A DNA stretch of 64,000 nucleotides from Solidesulfovibrio carbinolicus (GCF_004135975.1 NZ_CP026538.1:1054001-1118000), one strand, 5' to 3'. Counted from the stretch's first letter, positions 27,345-36,888 are shown. The notes: generated by a model not told the origin, from the sequence alone. A program made the numbers and translations.

Positions 27345-27392
27345 CCCCCATATCGGGGGTCCGGGGGGCTGAGCCCCCCGGCCGCCGGAGGC
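27345..27392 (-). repeat. Dispersed GC hairpin repeat between frdA and frdB
   Basis: Read on the minus strand this is GCCTCCGGCGGCCGGGGGGC then TCAGCCCCCCGGACCCCC and a G-rich end, almost the same as 36925-36970. The core CCGGGGGGCT/AGCCCCCCGG is a near-perfect palindrome. It lies inside an operon, 20 bases after the frdA stop, in the same orientation relative to transcription as the copy after katA. Confidence 0.8.
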
Positions 27393-27413
27393 ATCTTCTC
27401 TCCACTCCCCGCA

Positions 27414-29237
27414 TTACCCATTCATGGGAATGATCTTGCCGCCGCCGTAGCCGCGGTCGCCGGGGGGCATTTCAAAGATGTGGGTGGCCGGTTCGTAGTT
27501 GAGCGTCGGCAGATCGGCCCCGTCGGCCCAGGTGGCCAGGGTGCGGGTCAGCCAGTCGCGGTCGTTGCGTTCGGGGAAGTCCTCGCGGGTGTGCGCGCCG
27601 CGCGATTCGGTGCGCTTAAGCGCCCCGTAGGCCACGCACAGGGCGAGCTTGACCATGCCTTCGATTTTGAGCGCCATGGTCAGCTCGGGATTGGCTCCCT
27701 TGCCGCTACTGCGCAGGCCGACGCGGCGGGCGCGGCCCAGGATCTCCTGGAGTTCGGCCACGCAGGTTTCGAGATCCTTGCCGTTACGGAAGATGCCGGC
27801 TCCCTTCATGATGGAGTCGAACATGGCGTTGCGCACGGTGTAGGGGTTCTCGCTGCCGTTTTTGCAGGCGACGAGGTCGGCGATGCGGGCGTTTTGCTTG
27901 TCCATGGCGTCGCGCACCGAGGCGGTCTTGATGACGGTCTCGGCGCCTTTGAGGAATTCCACGATCTTGCCGCCGATGATCATGCCGGCGACCACGGTTT
28001 CGGCCAGGGAGTTGCCGCCCAGGCGGTTAAAGCCGTGCATGTCCCAGCAGGAGGCTTCGCCGGCCGAGAACAGGCCTTTAAGGCCGTAAGCCGCGCCGTC
28101 CTTGTTGGTGCGCACGCCGCCCATGGAATAGTGCTGGGTGGGGCGCACGGGGATGAGCTGGTAGACCGGATCGACGCCAAGGAACGACTGGCAGATTTCA
28201 TCGACCTCGCGCAGCTTGGTGCGGATGTGGGCTTCGCCCAGGTGGCGGATGTCGAGCCAGAGGTGGTCGCCGTAGGGGGAAGGCACGCCCAGGCCCTTGC
28301 GCATGTGTTCGGTCATGCGGCGGCTGACCACGTCGCGGGAGGCCAGTTCGGCCTTTTCCGGTTCGTAGTCCGGCATGAAGCGGTACTCGTTTTTGTCGAG
28401 CAAGGTGCCGCCGTCGCCGCGGCAGCCTTCGGTGACGAGGATGTCAGTGGGCACGATGCCGGTGGGGTGGAACTGCACGGCTTCCATGTTGCCCAGGGGC
28501 ACCACGCCGGTGTCCAGGGCGGTAATGAGGCCGCCGCCGTCGCAGATGACGGCGTTGGTGGACTCGCGGTAGATGCGGCCGAAACCGCCGGTGGCAATGA
28601 GCGTGGCCTTGGCCAGATAGGCGGTCAGCTCGCCGGTCTTGAGACAGCGGGCGATGACGCCCATGCAGGTGTCGCCATCGTGGATGAGCGCGATGGCCTC
28701 GACCTTGTCGATGACGCTGACCCCCATCTGGGCGGCCCGGTTGTCCAGGGTATACAGGACGCAGTGCCCGGTGCCGTCGGAGGTGTAGCAGGTGCGCCAC
28801 TTGGCCGTGCCGCCGAAGTTGCGCGAGTGGATGAGCCCCTCGTTTTCGGGCTTTTCAAAGGCCGTGAAGGGCTTGCCGCCTTTATAGTAGGTCTGCTCGC
28901 CGGGCACGACGCGGTTCCAGGGCACGCCCCAGAAGGCCATCTGGCGCATGGCGATGGGGGCGGCGTCGACAAAGAGCCTGGCCACTTCCTGGTCGCAGCC
29001 CCAGTCGGAGCCTTTGACGGTGTCGGCGAAGTGGACGTCGGGGGAGTCGCCCTCGCCCATGGCCGAGTTGCCCAGCGCCGCCTGCATGCCGCCCTGGGCG
29101 GCCGAGGAGTGGGAGCGCCTGGCCGGCACGATGGACAGGCAGATGACGGAAAAACCGTTGTCAGCGGCCTCGATGGCCACGCGCTCGCCGGCCAGTCCCG
29201 CGCCGACGCACAAAAGATCGGTCTGTATGATTTTCAT
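27414..29237 (-). CDS. frdA: Fumarate reductase flavoprotein subunit
   Basis: A 607-residue flavoprotein. The FAD Rossmann motif GAGLAGE is at residues 12-18 and the covalent-FAD histidine is His43 in RRSHSSAAQGG, the same number as in Wolinella. Further motifs are VQFHPTG and HYSMGGVRTN (active-site region) and GEASCWDMHGFNRLGGNSL. It reduces fumarate to succinate, or the reverse, with FrdB and FrdC at the membrane; the domain faces the cytoplasm in this family. ATG 29237 is chosen because the upstream extension is unrelated to the family. It starts ten bases after frdC. Confidence 0.97.
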   Translation of the reverse strand: MKIIQTDLLCVGAGLAGERVAIEAADNGFSVICLSIVPARRSHSSAAQGGMQAALGNSAMGEGDSPDVHFADTVKGSDWGCDQEVARLFVDAAPIAMRQMAFWGVPWNRVVPGEQTYYKGGKPFTAFEKPENEGLIHSRNFGGTAKWRTCYTSDGTGHCVLYTLDNRAAQMGVSVIDKVEAIALIHDGDTCMGVIARCLKTGELTAYLAKATLIATGGFGRIYRESTNAVICDGGGLITALDTGVVPLGNMEAVQFHPTGIVPTDILVTEGCRGDGGTLLDKNEYRFMPDYEPEKAELASRDVVSRRMTEHMRKGLGVPSPYGDHLWLDIRHLGEAHIRTKLREVDEICQSFLGVDPVYQLIPVRPTQHYSMGGVRTNKDGAAYGLKGLFSAGEASCWDMHGFNRLGGNSLAETVVAGMIIGGKIVEFLKGAETVIKTASVRDAMDKQNARIADLVACKNGSENPYTVRNAMFDSIMKGAGIFRNGKDLETCVAELQEILGRARRVGLRSSGKGANPELTMALKIEGMVKLALCVAYGALKRTESRGAHTREDFPERNDRDWLTRTLATWADGADLPTLNYEPATHIFEMPPGDRGYGGGKIIPMNG

Positions 29238-29247
29238 GGCAACACCC

Positions 29248-29907
29248 TTATTGGAGCGGCAGGAAGTAGTAACGCAGGAGAGCAAGGACGCCGATGCCGA
29301 TGAAAATGGCGGTCAGCAGGTTTTCCTTTTTCTTAAGCGTCCAGCGGCCCGGACGGTCGACGAAGCCCCATTTGACCATGATGCGGTAGAAGCCGATGCC
29401 GACGTGGAGCTCGACCATGGGCAACAGGAACAGGTAGAAGACGAACCAGAACCCGGACTGGATGCGGGCGGCGGACTTCTCGGCGGTAATGGGCAGGTTG
29501 GTCAGGATCACCCAGAGGTGGATGGCCCCCATGATGAGGATGCCCATGGCCGTGACGGCCTGGACGACCCACAGCCAGGTGTCGGGATGGCGCAGGCGCT
29601 GGGCATTGGAGAGCATGACGCGCTGCTGTTTGGTGTTGAAGGGAATCTTGCGGGCGGCCAGGACAAAGTGGACTAAAAAGGTGAGGAAAATAAGCGGCCC
29701 GCCGACTTGCGCCATGTAGGTGGCTTCGAAAAACCAGGCCAGGGCGTTCATGACCTTGGGCCCGAGCAGGATGCTCGAAACCAGGATCAGGTGCGACCAC
29801 ATGAAAAGGATCAGGACCGCGCCGGTGAGCATCTGCACCCAGTCGAGATAGGCCGAGAGCTTGCCGACGGGCAGCCCCTCGTGGGTGGCGGTGGTTGGAA
29901 CGGACAT
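29248..29907 (-). CDS. frdC: Fumarate reductase diheme cytochrome b subunit
   Basis: A 219-residue membrane anchor with five hydrophobic segments. Histidines at 39, 80, 130 and 168 lie at the places of the four axial ligands of the Wolinella succinogenes diheme subunit, and Glu61 and Glu166 match the glutamates used there for quinol oxidation and proton transfer (position equivalence is my hand alignment). It exchanges electrons with menaquinone. The ATG at 29907 has GGAGG seven bases upstream; an in-frame TTG at 29913 is rejected. dctA ends 24 bases upstream, so all are one transcript. Confidence 0.94.
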   Translation of the reverse strand: MSVPTTATHEGLPVGKLSAYLDWVQMLTGAVLILFMWSHLILVSSILLGPKVMNALAWFFEATYMAQVGGPLIFLTFLVHFVLAARKIPFNTKQQRVMLSNAQRLRHPDTWLWVVQAVTAMGILIMGAIHLWVILTNLPITAEKSAARIQSGFWFVFYLFLLPMVELHVGIGFYRIMVKWGFVDRPGRWTLKKKENLLTAIFIGIGVLALLRYYFLPLQ

Positions 29908-29931
29908 GGGCAATCCTCCGTCGAGTGTTGG

Positions 29932-31293
29932 CTATTTGGAGTTGGAAGAGGGGAGGGACTCGGCCGATTCTTCGAGGATGAGCATGTCCTCGGGGTCGTC
30001 GGCGTATTCGTCGTCGTTGCCGGACAGCACGGCCTGGAGCTTGGCTTCGTTGAGCGCGCCTTCCCACTTGGCCACGACCAGGGTGGCGATGCCGTTGCCG
30101 ATCAAGTTGGTGATGGCCCGGGCTTCGGACATGAAGCGATCAACGCCCAGAAGCAGGGTCAGCGAGGCCACGGGGATGGTGCCCACGGTCTGCAGGGTGG
30201 CGGCCAAGGTGATGAAGCCGCCGCCGGTGACGGCCGCCGCGCCCTTGGAAGTCAAAAGCAGGACGAAGAGCAGGTAGAGCTGGTGGCTGAGGTCCAGGGG
30301 CGTGTTGGTGGCCTGGGCCAGGAACACGGCGGCCATGGTCAGGTAGATGCAGGTGCCGTCGAGGTTGAACGAGTAGCCCATGGGCAGGCACAGGCCGACC
30401 ACGGACTTGTCCGCGCCGGCGTTTTCGAGCTTGGCCATCATGCGGGGCAGGGCCGCCTCGGAGGAGGAGGTGCCGAGCACAAGCAGGATTTCTTCCTTGA
30501 TGTAGCACAGGTAGCGCCACAGCGAGAAGCCGGCCATTTTGCAGACCAGGGCCAGGACCACGAAGATGAAGATGATGCAGGTCGTGTAGACGCCGAGCAT
30601 GAGGTAGAGGAGCTTTAAAAGCGCCTCGTGGCCCTGGGAGGAGACCACGTAGGCCATGGCTCCGAACGCGCCAAGTGGCGCGAAATACATGATGTAGTGA
30701 ACGACCTTGAACAGGCCCCTCCCGAATTCATCAATGATCTTGACGATGTTCTTGGCCTTGTCGCCGATGTTGGCCAAGCCGACGCCGAAGAGAATGGAGA
30801 AGAACAGCACCTGCAGGATCTCGCCCTTGGCAAAGGCGTCCACCACGGAGGTGGGCACGATGTTCATGAGGAAGTCCACGGTGGACATCTTCTTGGCCTT
30901 GCCGGCGAAGTCCTCGACCTTGGCGATTTCCTTCTGGTTGGCCTGCATCTTGGCGGCATAGTCGTCCATGCCGGCCCCGGGCTTGTAGAGGTTGACCACG
31001 ACCAGGCCGATGGCCAGGGCGAAAAGGGTCATGCTCCAGAAATAGAGCATGCATTTGATGCCCACGCGGCCGACTTTCCCCATGTCGCCCATCTTGGCAA
31101 TGCCGGTGACGACGGTGCAGAAGATGATGGGCGCGATGATCATCTTGACCATTCGGATAAAGGCCGTGCCAAACGGTTGCATGGACTCGGCGAATCCCTT
31201 GGTGGCCGGAACGAGGCCCAGGACGATGCCGACGACGATGCCCATGATGACCCAGAAATACAGAGACTTGTAAATCGCTTTGTGGCCGCTCAT
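29932..31293 (-). CDS. dctA: C4-dicarboxylate:cation symporter (DAACS family)
   Basis: A 453-residue polytopic membrane protein with 8 or more hydrophobic stretches and two hairpin loops. Family motifs are [11 protein letters not shown] (about 290, the serine-rich hairpin), [19 protein letters not shown] (about 325, with the NLDGT substrate motif), and [15 protein letters not shown] near the C-terminus. It would import fumarate, malate or succinate with Na+ or H+. The ATG at 31293 has AAGGAG seven bases before; GTG 31299 is too close to that site. A sigma-54 promoter lies at 31455-31471. It leads the frd-fum-nfn-mae genes, which fits dicarboxylate substrates. Confidence 0.93.
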   Translation of the reverse strand: MSGHKAIYKSLYFWVIMGIVVGIVLGLVPATKGFAESMQPFGTAFIRMVKMIIAPIIFCTVVTGIAKMGDMGKVGRVGIKCMLYFWSMTLFALAIGLVVVNLYKPGAGMDDYAAKMQANQKEIAKVEDFAGKAKKMSTVDFLMNIVPTSVVDAFAKGEILQVLFFSILFGVGLANIGDKAKNIVKIIDEFGRGLFKVVHYIMYFAPLGAFGAMAYVVSSQGHEALLKLLYLMLGVYTTCIIFIFVVLALVCKMAGFSLWRYLCYIKEEILLVLGTSSSEAALPRMMAKLENAGADKSVVGLCLPMGYSFNLDGTCIYLTMAAVFLAQATNTPLDLSHQLYLLFVLLLTSKGAAAVTGGGFITLAATLQTVGTIPVASLTLLLGVDRFMSEARAITNLIGNGIATLVVAKWEGALNEAKLQAVLSGNDDEYADDPEDMLILEESAESLPSSNSK

Positions 31294-31454
31294 GCCCACG
31301 CTCCTTGCGGGAAGCTCGTCCGCAGATCAGTGCGTCCCGCGTTTGGCCGGTTAGGCCGTGAAGTGCGCCAAGGACGGAGTAAGGCGTTTCCGTCCTGCCT
31401 TGGCCGACAGACCCTGTCAGGCGCTTTCGCGCCAAAGACGTTTGCGCCATTATA

Positions 31455-31471
31455 GGCAAAGAGTGTGCCAA
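31455..31471 (-). promoter_or_regulatory. Sigma-54 (-24/-12) promoter of the dctA operon
   Basis: On the minus strand the sequence is TTGGCACACTCTTTGCC: TGGCAC, five bases, TTGC, with GG and GC at the correct spacing. It reads toward dctA and leaves a leader of about 150 bases. The regulator upstream has a GAFTGA sigma-54 contact motif. Confidence 0.85.
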
Positions 31472-31553
31472 TAGTTCGGAAACGAAGAACATGCCTTATG
31501 TACCTATTTTGTTTGTTTTTTATATGAGAAAAGGTGGAAAGGGATGCAGCGAT

Positions 31554-31616
31554 GTGTGGCGCGCACATGTGGCATGTGCGCCACACGTGTGGCGCAATGT
31601 GTGACATATGCCACAC
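31554..31616. promoter_or_regulatory. Two inverted-repeat enhancer sites for the sigma-54 regulator
   Basis: Site 1 (31554-31586) has arms GTGTGGCGC and GCGCCACAC with inner ACATG/CATGT. Site 2 (31588-31616) has arms TGTGGC and GCCACA. Their centres are about 31 bases apart, roughly three helical turns, and lie some 100 and 135 bases upstream of the -24 element. They fit upstream activator sites for the protein encoded at 31632-34406. The rest of 31294-31631 has no gene. Confidence 0.75.
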
Positions 31617-31631
31617 ATTGCCGGCCCCGGT

Positions 31632-34406
31632 TCAGCCGACGCCCAGCCGGGCCATGTTCCGGTAGAGCGTGCGTCGGTCCACGCCGAGCAGTCGCGCCGC
31701 CTGGGCGCGATTGCCCGCCGCCTGGCGCAGGGCCCCGTCGATGGCCTGGCGGGTGAGCCCTCCCCGCCAGGGCCGGCCGAGGGACTCTACGGCTGCCGGC
31801 GGCCCGGGCGCAAGCAGCTCGCGCGGCAGATGGACGGCCATGATCTCGCCCTCCGGGCAAACCACGCAGGCGTGCTCCATGGCGTACTTGAGTTCGCGCA
31901 CGTTGCCCGGCCAGGCATAGTCCATGAGGATGCCCATGACCTCCTCGGAAAGCCGGGTGATGGTCTTGCCGAAGTTGGCCGCGAAGTGGCGCAGGAAGTG
32001 TTCCGAGAGGAGCGGAATGTCCTCGGCCCGGTCCCGCAAGGGCGGCAGATGCACCTGCACCACCTTGAGGCGGTAATACAGATCGGCCCGAAACAGCCCG
32101 GCCCGGATGCGCTCGGGCAGGTCCACGTTGGTGGCGGCGATGACCCGGACGTCGGCCTTGCGCGTCTTGGCCTCGCCCACCCGCTCGAATTCCTTGGTCT
32201 CCAGCACCCGCAGAAGCCCCAGCTGCAGACGCGGCGACACGTCGCCGATTTCGTCGAGCAGGATGGTGCCACCCTGGGCCGCCTCGAAGCGGCCGACCTT
32301 GTCCCGGATGGCCCCGGTAAAGGCCCCGCGCACATGCCCGAACAGTTCGCTGCCGAGAAGTTCGTCGGACAGGGCCGAGCAGTTGACCCGGATGAAGGGC
32401 TTTTTTGCCCTGGGGCCGCCGTAGTGGACGGCCTCGGCCACCAGCTCCTTGCCCGTGCCGGATTCGCCGGTGACCAGCACCGTGGTGTCCACCTCGCCGA
32501 GCTGGTCGAGCATGGGGTAGATGTCGCGCATGGGCTTGGACTTGCCGATGATGCCCCGGTGGCTGTGCAGGTCGGTCAGCCGCCGCTCCAGGTCGGCCAG
32601 GCGGGTGATGTCGCGGATGATGAGCACCGCGCCGACAAAGGCCCCGGCCTCGCCGGTCAGGGGCATGGAATTGATGACCACCACCCGGCCCGGATTTTGG
32701 CCCAGGCACTCCACCCGGTATTCCACGACAGGCTTTTGGGTGGCGAGCGTCTCGCGCAGGGCGGCGAAACAGCCGCGCCGGCAGGCCCCGGCCACCACCT
32801 GCTGCCCGCCCGGGCCGGTCTTGATGTCGCCGACAAAACAGACGTCGGTGAGCGCCCGGTTGGTTTTTATGACCCGCATCCGGGTGTCCACCACCACGAT
32901 GGCGTCGGGAATGGCCCGGAAGATGGCTTCGAGGTTGAGGCGAAGGCTCTCTTTTTCGGCCAAGAGTTCGCGCATCTCCCCCTCGGCCCGCACCCGCTCG
33001 GTGACGTCCTGGACCATGGGCATGAGGTAGAGCGGCCGTCCGGCCACGTCGCGAATCAGCCGCACCGACAGATGGACCCAGACGATCTCGCCGTCCAGGC
33101 GCACGTAGCGCTTGTCGATCTCGTAGCGGTCGAACTCCCCGGCCATGAGCCGTTCGGCGAAACGCACGGTCTCGGCCACGTCGTCGGGATGGGTGACGGC
33201 CAGCATGGATTTGCCCTGCAGTTCCGAGGCGGCGTAGCCGGTGATGCGGCACAGGGCGTCGTTGACGCGAAGGAACCGGTAGTCCAGCGACAGGATGGAG
33301 GCCCCGATGGGCGACTGGTCAAAGGTGCGGCGAAATTTCTCCTCGCTTTCGCGCAGCACGCCCTCGGCCTGCTTGCGGTCGGCCACGTCGCGCACGATCC
33401 AGACGCTGTGGTGGGGGCCGTCCTTGTGGGGAAAACCGCTGGCCGAGACTTCCAGGGGCACGGTCTGGCCGTTGGGCCCAAGACCTGTCAACTCGCCGCG
33501 AAACCGCCCGGCCTCGGCCAGGGCGGCCAGGGCGGCCTCGCGCCGGCCGCCGTCGTCGGCAATGAGCCCGGCGATGCCGGCCCCGGCCAGTTCGGCCTGT
33601 TTGCGGCCGAAGATGCGTTCGGATTCCGGGTTGGCCGTGACGATGGCCCCGGAGGCGTCGCAGAGGATGACGCCGTCGATGCTGCCGGTGACGATGGAAC
33701 GGTAGCGCTCCAGGATGTCGTTATAGGCTTCCTCGGCCCGTTTGCGGGCCGTGATGTCGATGTTGAGGCCTTCGATGTAGCGGGCTTCGCCGGCCTCGTC
33801 GCATACGAGCCGGGCTGCCTGGGATATCCATTTGACGGAGCGGTCCTTGCGGTAAAAACGCGTTTCCAGCCCCGTGACCCGGCCGTCCCGGGAGAGATGC
33901 TCCAGGAGCCGGTCGCGGTCGGCCGGATCGACGTAGAGTTCGGCCCGCAGATCGGACAGGGTGGTGATCATGTCGGCCGGGCCGTCGTAGCCAAGGATGG
34001 CGGCCAGGGCCGGGTTGACGTCGAGGAAACGGCCGCCGGGGGTGGACTGGAAGATGCCTTCCACGGCGTTGGTGAAAAATCCCCGGTACTTGTCGAGGTC
34101 GGCCACCAGCGGCGTCACGTCGGCCAGGGAGAAGACGTAGACCGGTTCTCCGGCCAGGCGCAGAGGGCGGCGCGACAGCACGAACCAGCGCAGGCCCTCG
34201 TTCGGGGCATTGCGGGAGACCAGCGTTCCCCGGCCGGCCGGCGGCTCGTGGACCGATTCCGACAGGCCGAGCTGGGTCCAGCGCGGGGCCACCGCGCCCG
34301 AAAGGTCGAGACCGAGCAGCCGTCTGGCCTCGGCGTCGGCCTCGGCCACGGTCCCGTCGTCGCCGACGATGACCACGCCCACGGCCAAAGGATCGTAAGG
34401 CGGCAT
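31632..34406 (-). CDS. Sigma-54 dependent enhancer-binding regulator with multiple PAS domains
   Basis: A 924-residue regulator. Five or so PAS/PAC domains cover about residues 5-600. The AAA+ domain follows at about 620-860, with Walker A GESGTGKE (near 646), GAFTGA loop (near 693) for contact with sigma-54, Walker B ILLDEIGD and the second-region WPGNVREL. A Fis-type helix-turn-helix ends the protein (residues about 883-922, AAGNRAQAARLLGVDRRTLYRNM). There is no receiver domain, so the input is likely a ligand or redox signal in the PAS region. It lies immediately upstream of the dctA operon and its putative sites; it is twelve bases after creA. Confidence 0.94.
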   Translation of the reverse strand: MPPYDPLAVGVVIVGDDGTVAEADAEARRLLGLDLSGAVAPRWTQLGLSESVHEPPAGRGTLVSRNAPNEGLRWFVLSRRPLRLAGEPVYVFSLADVTPLVADLDKYRGFFTNAVEGIFQSTPGGRFLDVNPALAAILGYDGPADMITTLSDLRAELYVDPADRDRLLEHLSRDGRVTGLETRFYRKDRSVKWISQAARLVCDEAGEARYIEGLNIDITARKRAEEAYNDILERYRSIVTGSIDGVILCDASGAIVTANPESERIFGRKQAELAGAGIAGLIADDGGRREAALAALAEAGRFRGELTGLGPNGQTVPLEVSASGFPHKDGPHHSVWIVRDVADRKQAEGVLRESEEKFRRTFDQSPIGASILSLDYRFLRVNDALCRITGYAASELQGKSMLAVTHPDDVAETVRFAERLMAGEFDRYEIDKRYVRLDGEIVWVHLSVRLIRDVAGRPLYLMPMVQDVTERVRAEGEMRELLAEKESLRLNLEAIFRAIPDAIVVVDTRMRVIKTNRALTDVCFVGDIKTGPGGQQVVAGACRRGCFAALRETLATQKPVVEYRVECLGQNPGRVVVINSMPLTGEAGAFVGAVLIIRDITRLADLERRLTDLHSHRGIIGKSKPMRDIYPMLDQLGEVDTTVLVTGESGTGKELVAEAVHYGGPRAKKPFIRVNCSALSDELLGSELFGHVRGAFTGAIRDKVGRFEAAQGGTILLDEIGDVSPRLQLGLLRVLETKEFERVGEAKTRKADVRVIAATNVDLPERIRAGLFRADLYYRLKVVQVHLPPLRDRAEDIPLLSEHFLRHFAANFGKTITRLSEEVMGILMDYAWPGNVRELKYAMEHACVVCPEGEIMAVHLPRELLAPGPPAAVESLGRPWRGGLTRQAIDGALRQAAGNRAQAARLLGVDRRTLYRNMARLGVG

Positions 34407-34418
34407 GGACCGGGGCGG

Positions 34419-34874
34419 CTAGCGGGGAACGACGGTGGAGATGGAATTTTTCGGCGATCCCGAGACGATGCGGCGGCTCACGGCCAGATAGACCAGGGCC
34501 TTGCGCTTGTCGTCATAAAGGCGCGTCACTTCGGTGTCCTTGAACAGCACCGAGGTGCCTTCGGAGAACACCTTCTTTTTCTTGGGGAACTTCTCGGGCA
34601 ACGTCACCGGGCAGGTCTGCTGGCAGTCCAGGGAGAATTCCGAGGGGTCCTCGGCCAGCCCCACCGCCCCGGACACGCCGCCGGTGCGGGCCTGGCTCAT
34701 GTAGCAGGTGACGCAGGGCACGTCGGGGTCGTTAAAGGCGCTGACGCAGACCTTGTGGTTGGCCCCAAGGAGCTTCCATTCGGTGGTGACGCAGTCGATG
34801 TCCTCGGCCCGGGCCGGCAAGGCGGCTGCCAGGACGAGGAGGGTCAGGCACAGCGGACGGATGGTGCGGAACAT
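34419..34874 (-). CDS. creA: CreA-family periplasmic protein
   Basis: A 151-residue protein with a signal peptide (cleavage after ARA, about residue 23). The mature part matches CreA of E. coli in several places: HKVCVSAFNDPDVPCVTCYMSQARTGG, GLAEDPSEFSLDCQQTCPV, and the C-terminal RLYDDKRKALVYLAVS. Function is unknown. The start at 34874 is preferred over the longer frame because GGAGG stands about six bases upstream and the signal peptide then starts properly. It precedes the enhancer-binding regulator by twelve bases and may be transcribed with it. Confidence 0.9.
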   Translation of the reverse strand: MFRTIRPLCLTLLVLAAALPARAEDIDCVTTEWKLLGANHKVCVSAFNDPDVPCVTCYMSQARTGGVSGAVGLAEDPSEFSLDCQQTCPVTLPEKFPKKKKVFSEGTSVLFKDTEVTRLYDDKRKALVYLAVSRRIVSGSPKNSISTVVPR

Positions 34875-35433
34875 GGCGGCCTCCAGAGGTTTGGCCGCCA
34901 TGATACGCCAAAAACAGCCGGGCCGCCACCGGACCAAGGGGCTGGCCTCCTTGGCGACGATGTTCAACGATGTATGTAACCGTCATTATTTGTTGTCGGA
35001 AGGAGGGCACGGATGCCTGCAATGGGACGGATAAGGTTTGCTTTTGCGCGTCTGGTGGACGGCTGGAACCCCCTCGGGTCGCCATGGTTTTGGATATCGT
35101 CCCCCCAAAAAAAGAGAAATACACCTGGACGCGAGCGCGCAATATCCTCTATAAAGAAAGTCTCTCCCCGTTTTTTCGGGTGTCCGTCCTCAGACCGTTT
35201 TGTTGCGTGTCGTTTTGCGCCTTTTTTCGGATTTTTGCCCGCTGCGGCCAGAGGTTGCGGTTTCGCCAGGCGGCAGATCCCAAAGACCCGCCGGGCTGTC
35301 TGAAGAAATCGATTCCTCCCCTTGACGCAGGCAGTCTTTTATGGAAAATCATTTTCCATAAAGTTGGTCGCCAGCGGAGGGGCCAACACGCAAACGTTCT
35401 CCCGCCGTTGTCAGCCAAAAGGAGGCCATTCCC
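34875..35433. other. Intergenic region between creA and katA
   Basis: A 559-base divergent gap. It is more A/T-rich than its surroundings between about 35090 and 35240. A small frame at 35013-35303 has a good AAGGAGGG site but poor third-position bias and no recognisable sequence, so it is not called. The katA promoter and palindrome lie at the right end. Confidence 0.5.
35322..35362 (+). promoter_or_regulatory. katA promoter region with Fur/PerR-like palindrome
   Basis: A perfect 25-base palindrome is centred on C35350: TTTATGGAAAAT, C, ATTTTCCATAAA (35338-35362). The GGAAAATCATTTTCC core is close to the Desulfovibrio Fur consensus as I remember it. A TTGACG hexamer at 35322-35327 would place the -10 inside the palindrome, fitting repression by a Fur-family protein such as PerR. 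Confidence 0.6.
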
Positions 35434-36888
35434 ATGACCAAGAAACTGACCACCAACGCCGGAGCCCCGGTCGTCGACAACCAGAACGTCCTGACCGCCG
35501 GGCCGCGCGGGCCGCAACTGCTGCAAGACGTCTGGTTCCTGGAAAAGCTCGCCCACTTCGACCGCGAGGTGATTCCCGAGCGGCGCATGCACGCCAAGGG
35601 CTCGGGGGCCTTTGGCCACTTTACCGTCACCCACGACATCACCCGCTATACCAAGGCCAGGATCTTTTCGGAAATCGGCAAGAAAACCGAGCTGTTCGTG
35701 CGCTTCTCCACGGTGGCCGGCGAACGCGGCGCGGCCGACGCCGAACGCGACATCCGGGGATTCGCCATCAAGTTTTACACCGAGCAGGGCAACTGGGACC
35801 TCGTCGGCAACAACACGCCGGTCTTTTTCCTGCGCGATCCGCTCAAATTCCCGGATCTCAACCACGCCGTCAAACGCGACCCGCGCACCAACCTGCGCAG
35901 CGCCAAGAACAACTGGGACTTCTGGTCCTCCCTGCCCGAAGCCCTGCATCAGGTGACGGTGGTCATGAGCGACCGGGGCATCCCGGCCAGCTACCGCCAC
36001 ATGCACGGCTTCGGCAGCCACACCTTCAGCTTCATAAGCCCCCAAAACGAGCGCTTCTGGGTGAAGTTCCACTTCAGGACCCAGCAGGGCATCAAAAACC
36101 TCACCGACGCCGAGGCCGAAGCCCTGGTCGGCAAGTGCCGCGAAAGCCACCAGCGCGACCTCTACGACAGCATCGAGGCCGGGGACTTCCCGCGCTGGAC
36201 CATGTTCGTGCAGATCATGCCGGAAAAGGACGCCGAAACCTGCCCCTACCATCCCTTTGATCTGACCAAGGTCTGGTATCACGGCGACTATCCGCTGCTT
36301 GAAGTGGGCGTGCTGGAACTCAACCGCAACCCGGAAAACTACTTCGCCGACGTGGAACAGGCGGCCTTTAATCCGGCCAACGTCGTGCCCGGCATCGGGT
36401 TCTCGCCCGACAAGATGCTCCAGGGGCGGCTTTTCTCCTACGGCGATGCCCAGCGTTACCGCCTGGGCGTCAACCACCACCTCATCCCGGTCAACGCCGC
36501 CCGCTGCCCGGTGTCGAGCTACCACCGCGACGGGGCCATGCGCGTGGACGGCAACCACGGCAGCACCCTGGCCTACGAGCCCAACAGCTACGGCCAGTGG
36601 CAGGAACAGCCCGACTTCCGCGAGCCGCCCCTGGCCATTAACGGCGCGGCCGACCACTGGAACTTCCGCGAGGACGACGACGATTACTACACCCAGCCCG
36701 GCAAGCTCTTCCGCCTCATGAGCCCGGAGCAGCAGCAGGCGCTGTTTGGCAACACCGGCCGGGCCATGGGCGACGCGCCCAAGGACATCAAGCTGCGCCA
36801 CATCCGCAACTGCGCCAAGGCCGACCCGGCCTACGGCCAGGGCGTGGCCGAGGCTTTGGGACTGACGGTGGAAGAGGCGATGGGGTAG
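35434..36888 (+). CDS. katA: Monofunctional heme catalase
   Basis: A 484-residue catalase of the small-subunit type. The distal His is His53 ([12 protein letters not shown]), the distal Asn is Asn126 (VGNNTP), and the heme-ligand Tyr is in [14 protein letters not shown], around residue 337. It removes hydrogen peroxide in the cytoplasm, protecting the anaerobe during oxygen exposure. No signal peptide is seen. AAAAGGAGG lies nine bases before the ATG. The palindrome in the promoter suggests peroxide or iron control. The gene ends with a hairpin repeat and faces the GT41 gene. Confidence 0.97.
   Translation: MTKKLTTNAGAPVVDNQNVLTAGPRGPQLLQDVWFLEKLAHFDREVIPERRMHAKGSGAFGHFTVTHDITRYTKARIFSEIGKKTELFVRFSTVAGERGAADAERDIRGFAIKFYTEQGNWDLVGNNTPVFFLRDPLKFPDLNHAVKRDPRTNLRSAKNNWDFWSSLPEALHQVTVVMSDRGIPASYRHMHGFGSHTFSFISPQNERFWVKFHFRTQQGIKNLTDAEAEALVGKCRESHQRDLYDSIEAGDFPRWTMFVQIMPEKDAETCPYHPFDLTKVWYHGDYPLLEVGVLELNRNPENYFADVEQAAFNPANVVPGIGFSPDKMLQGRLFSYGDAQRYRLGVNHHLIPVNAARCPVSSYHRDGAMRVDGNHGSTLAYEPNSYGQWQEQPDFREPPLAINGAADHWNFREDDDDYYTQPGKLFRLMSPEQQQALFGNTGRAMGDAPKDIKLRHIRNCAKADPAYGQGVAEALGLTVEEAMG

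Noticed and set aside
31294-31631. A second CRISPR- or attachment-like repeat (TGTGGC/GCCACA) as a mobile element trace
   Set aside because: The repeats are inverted, phased and placed exactly where enhancer sites for the adjacent sigma-54 regulator belong.
35013-35303. A 96-residue plus-strand frame with a good Shine-Dalgarno upstream of katA
   Set aside because: Third-position G/C bias is absent, and the sequence shows no recognisable feature and runs into the katA promoter region.
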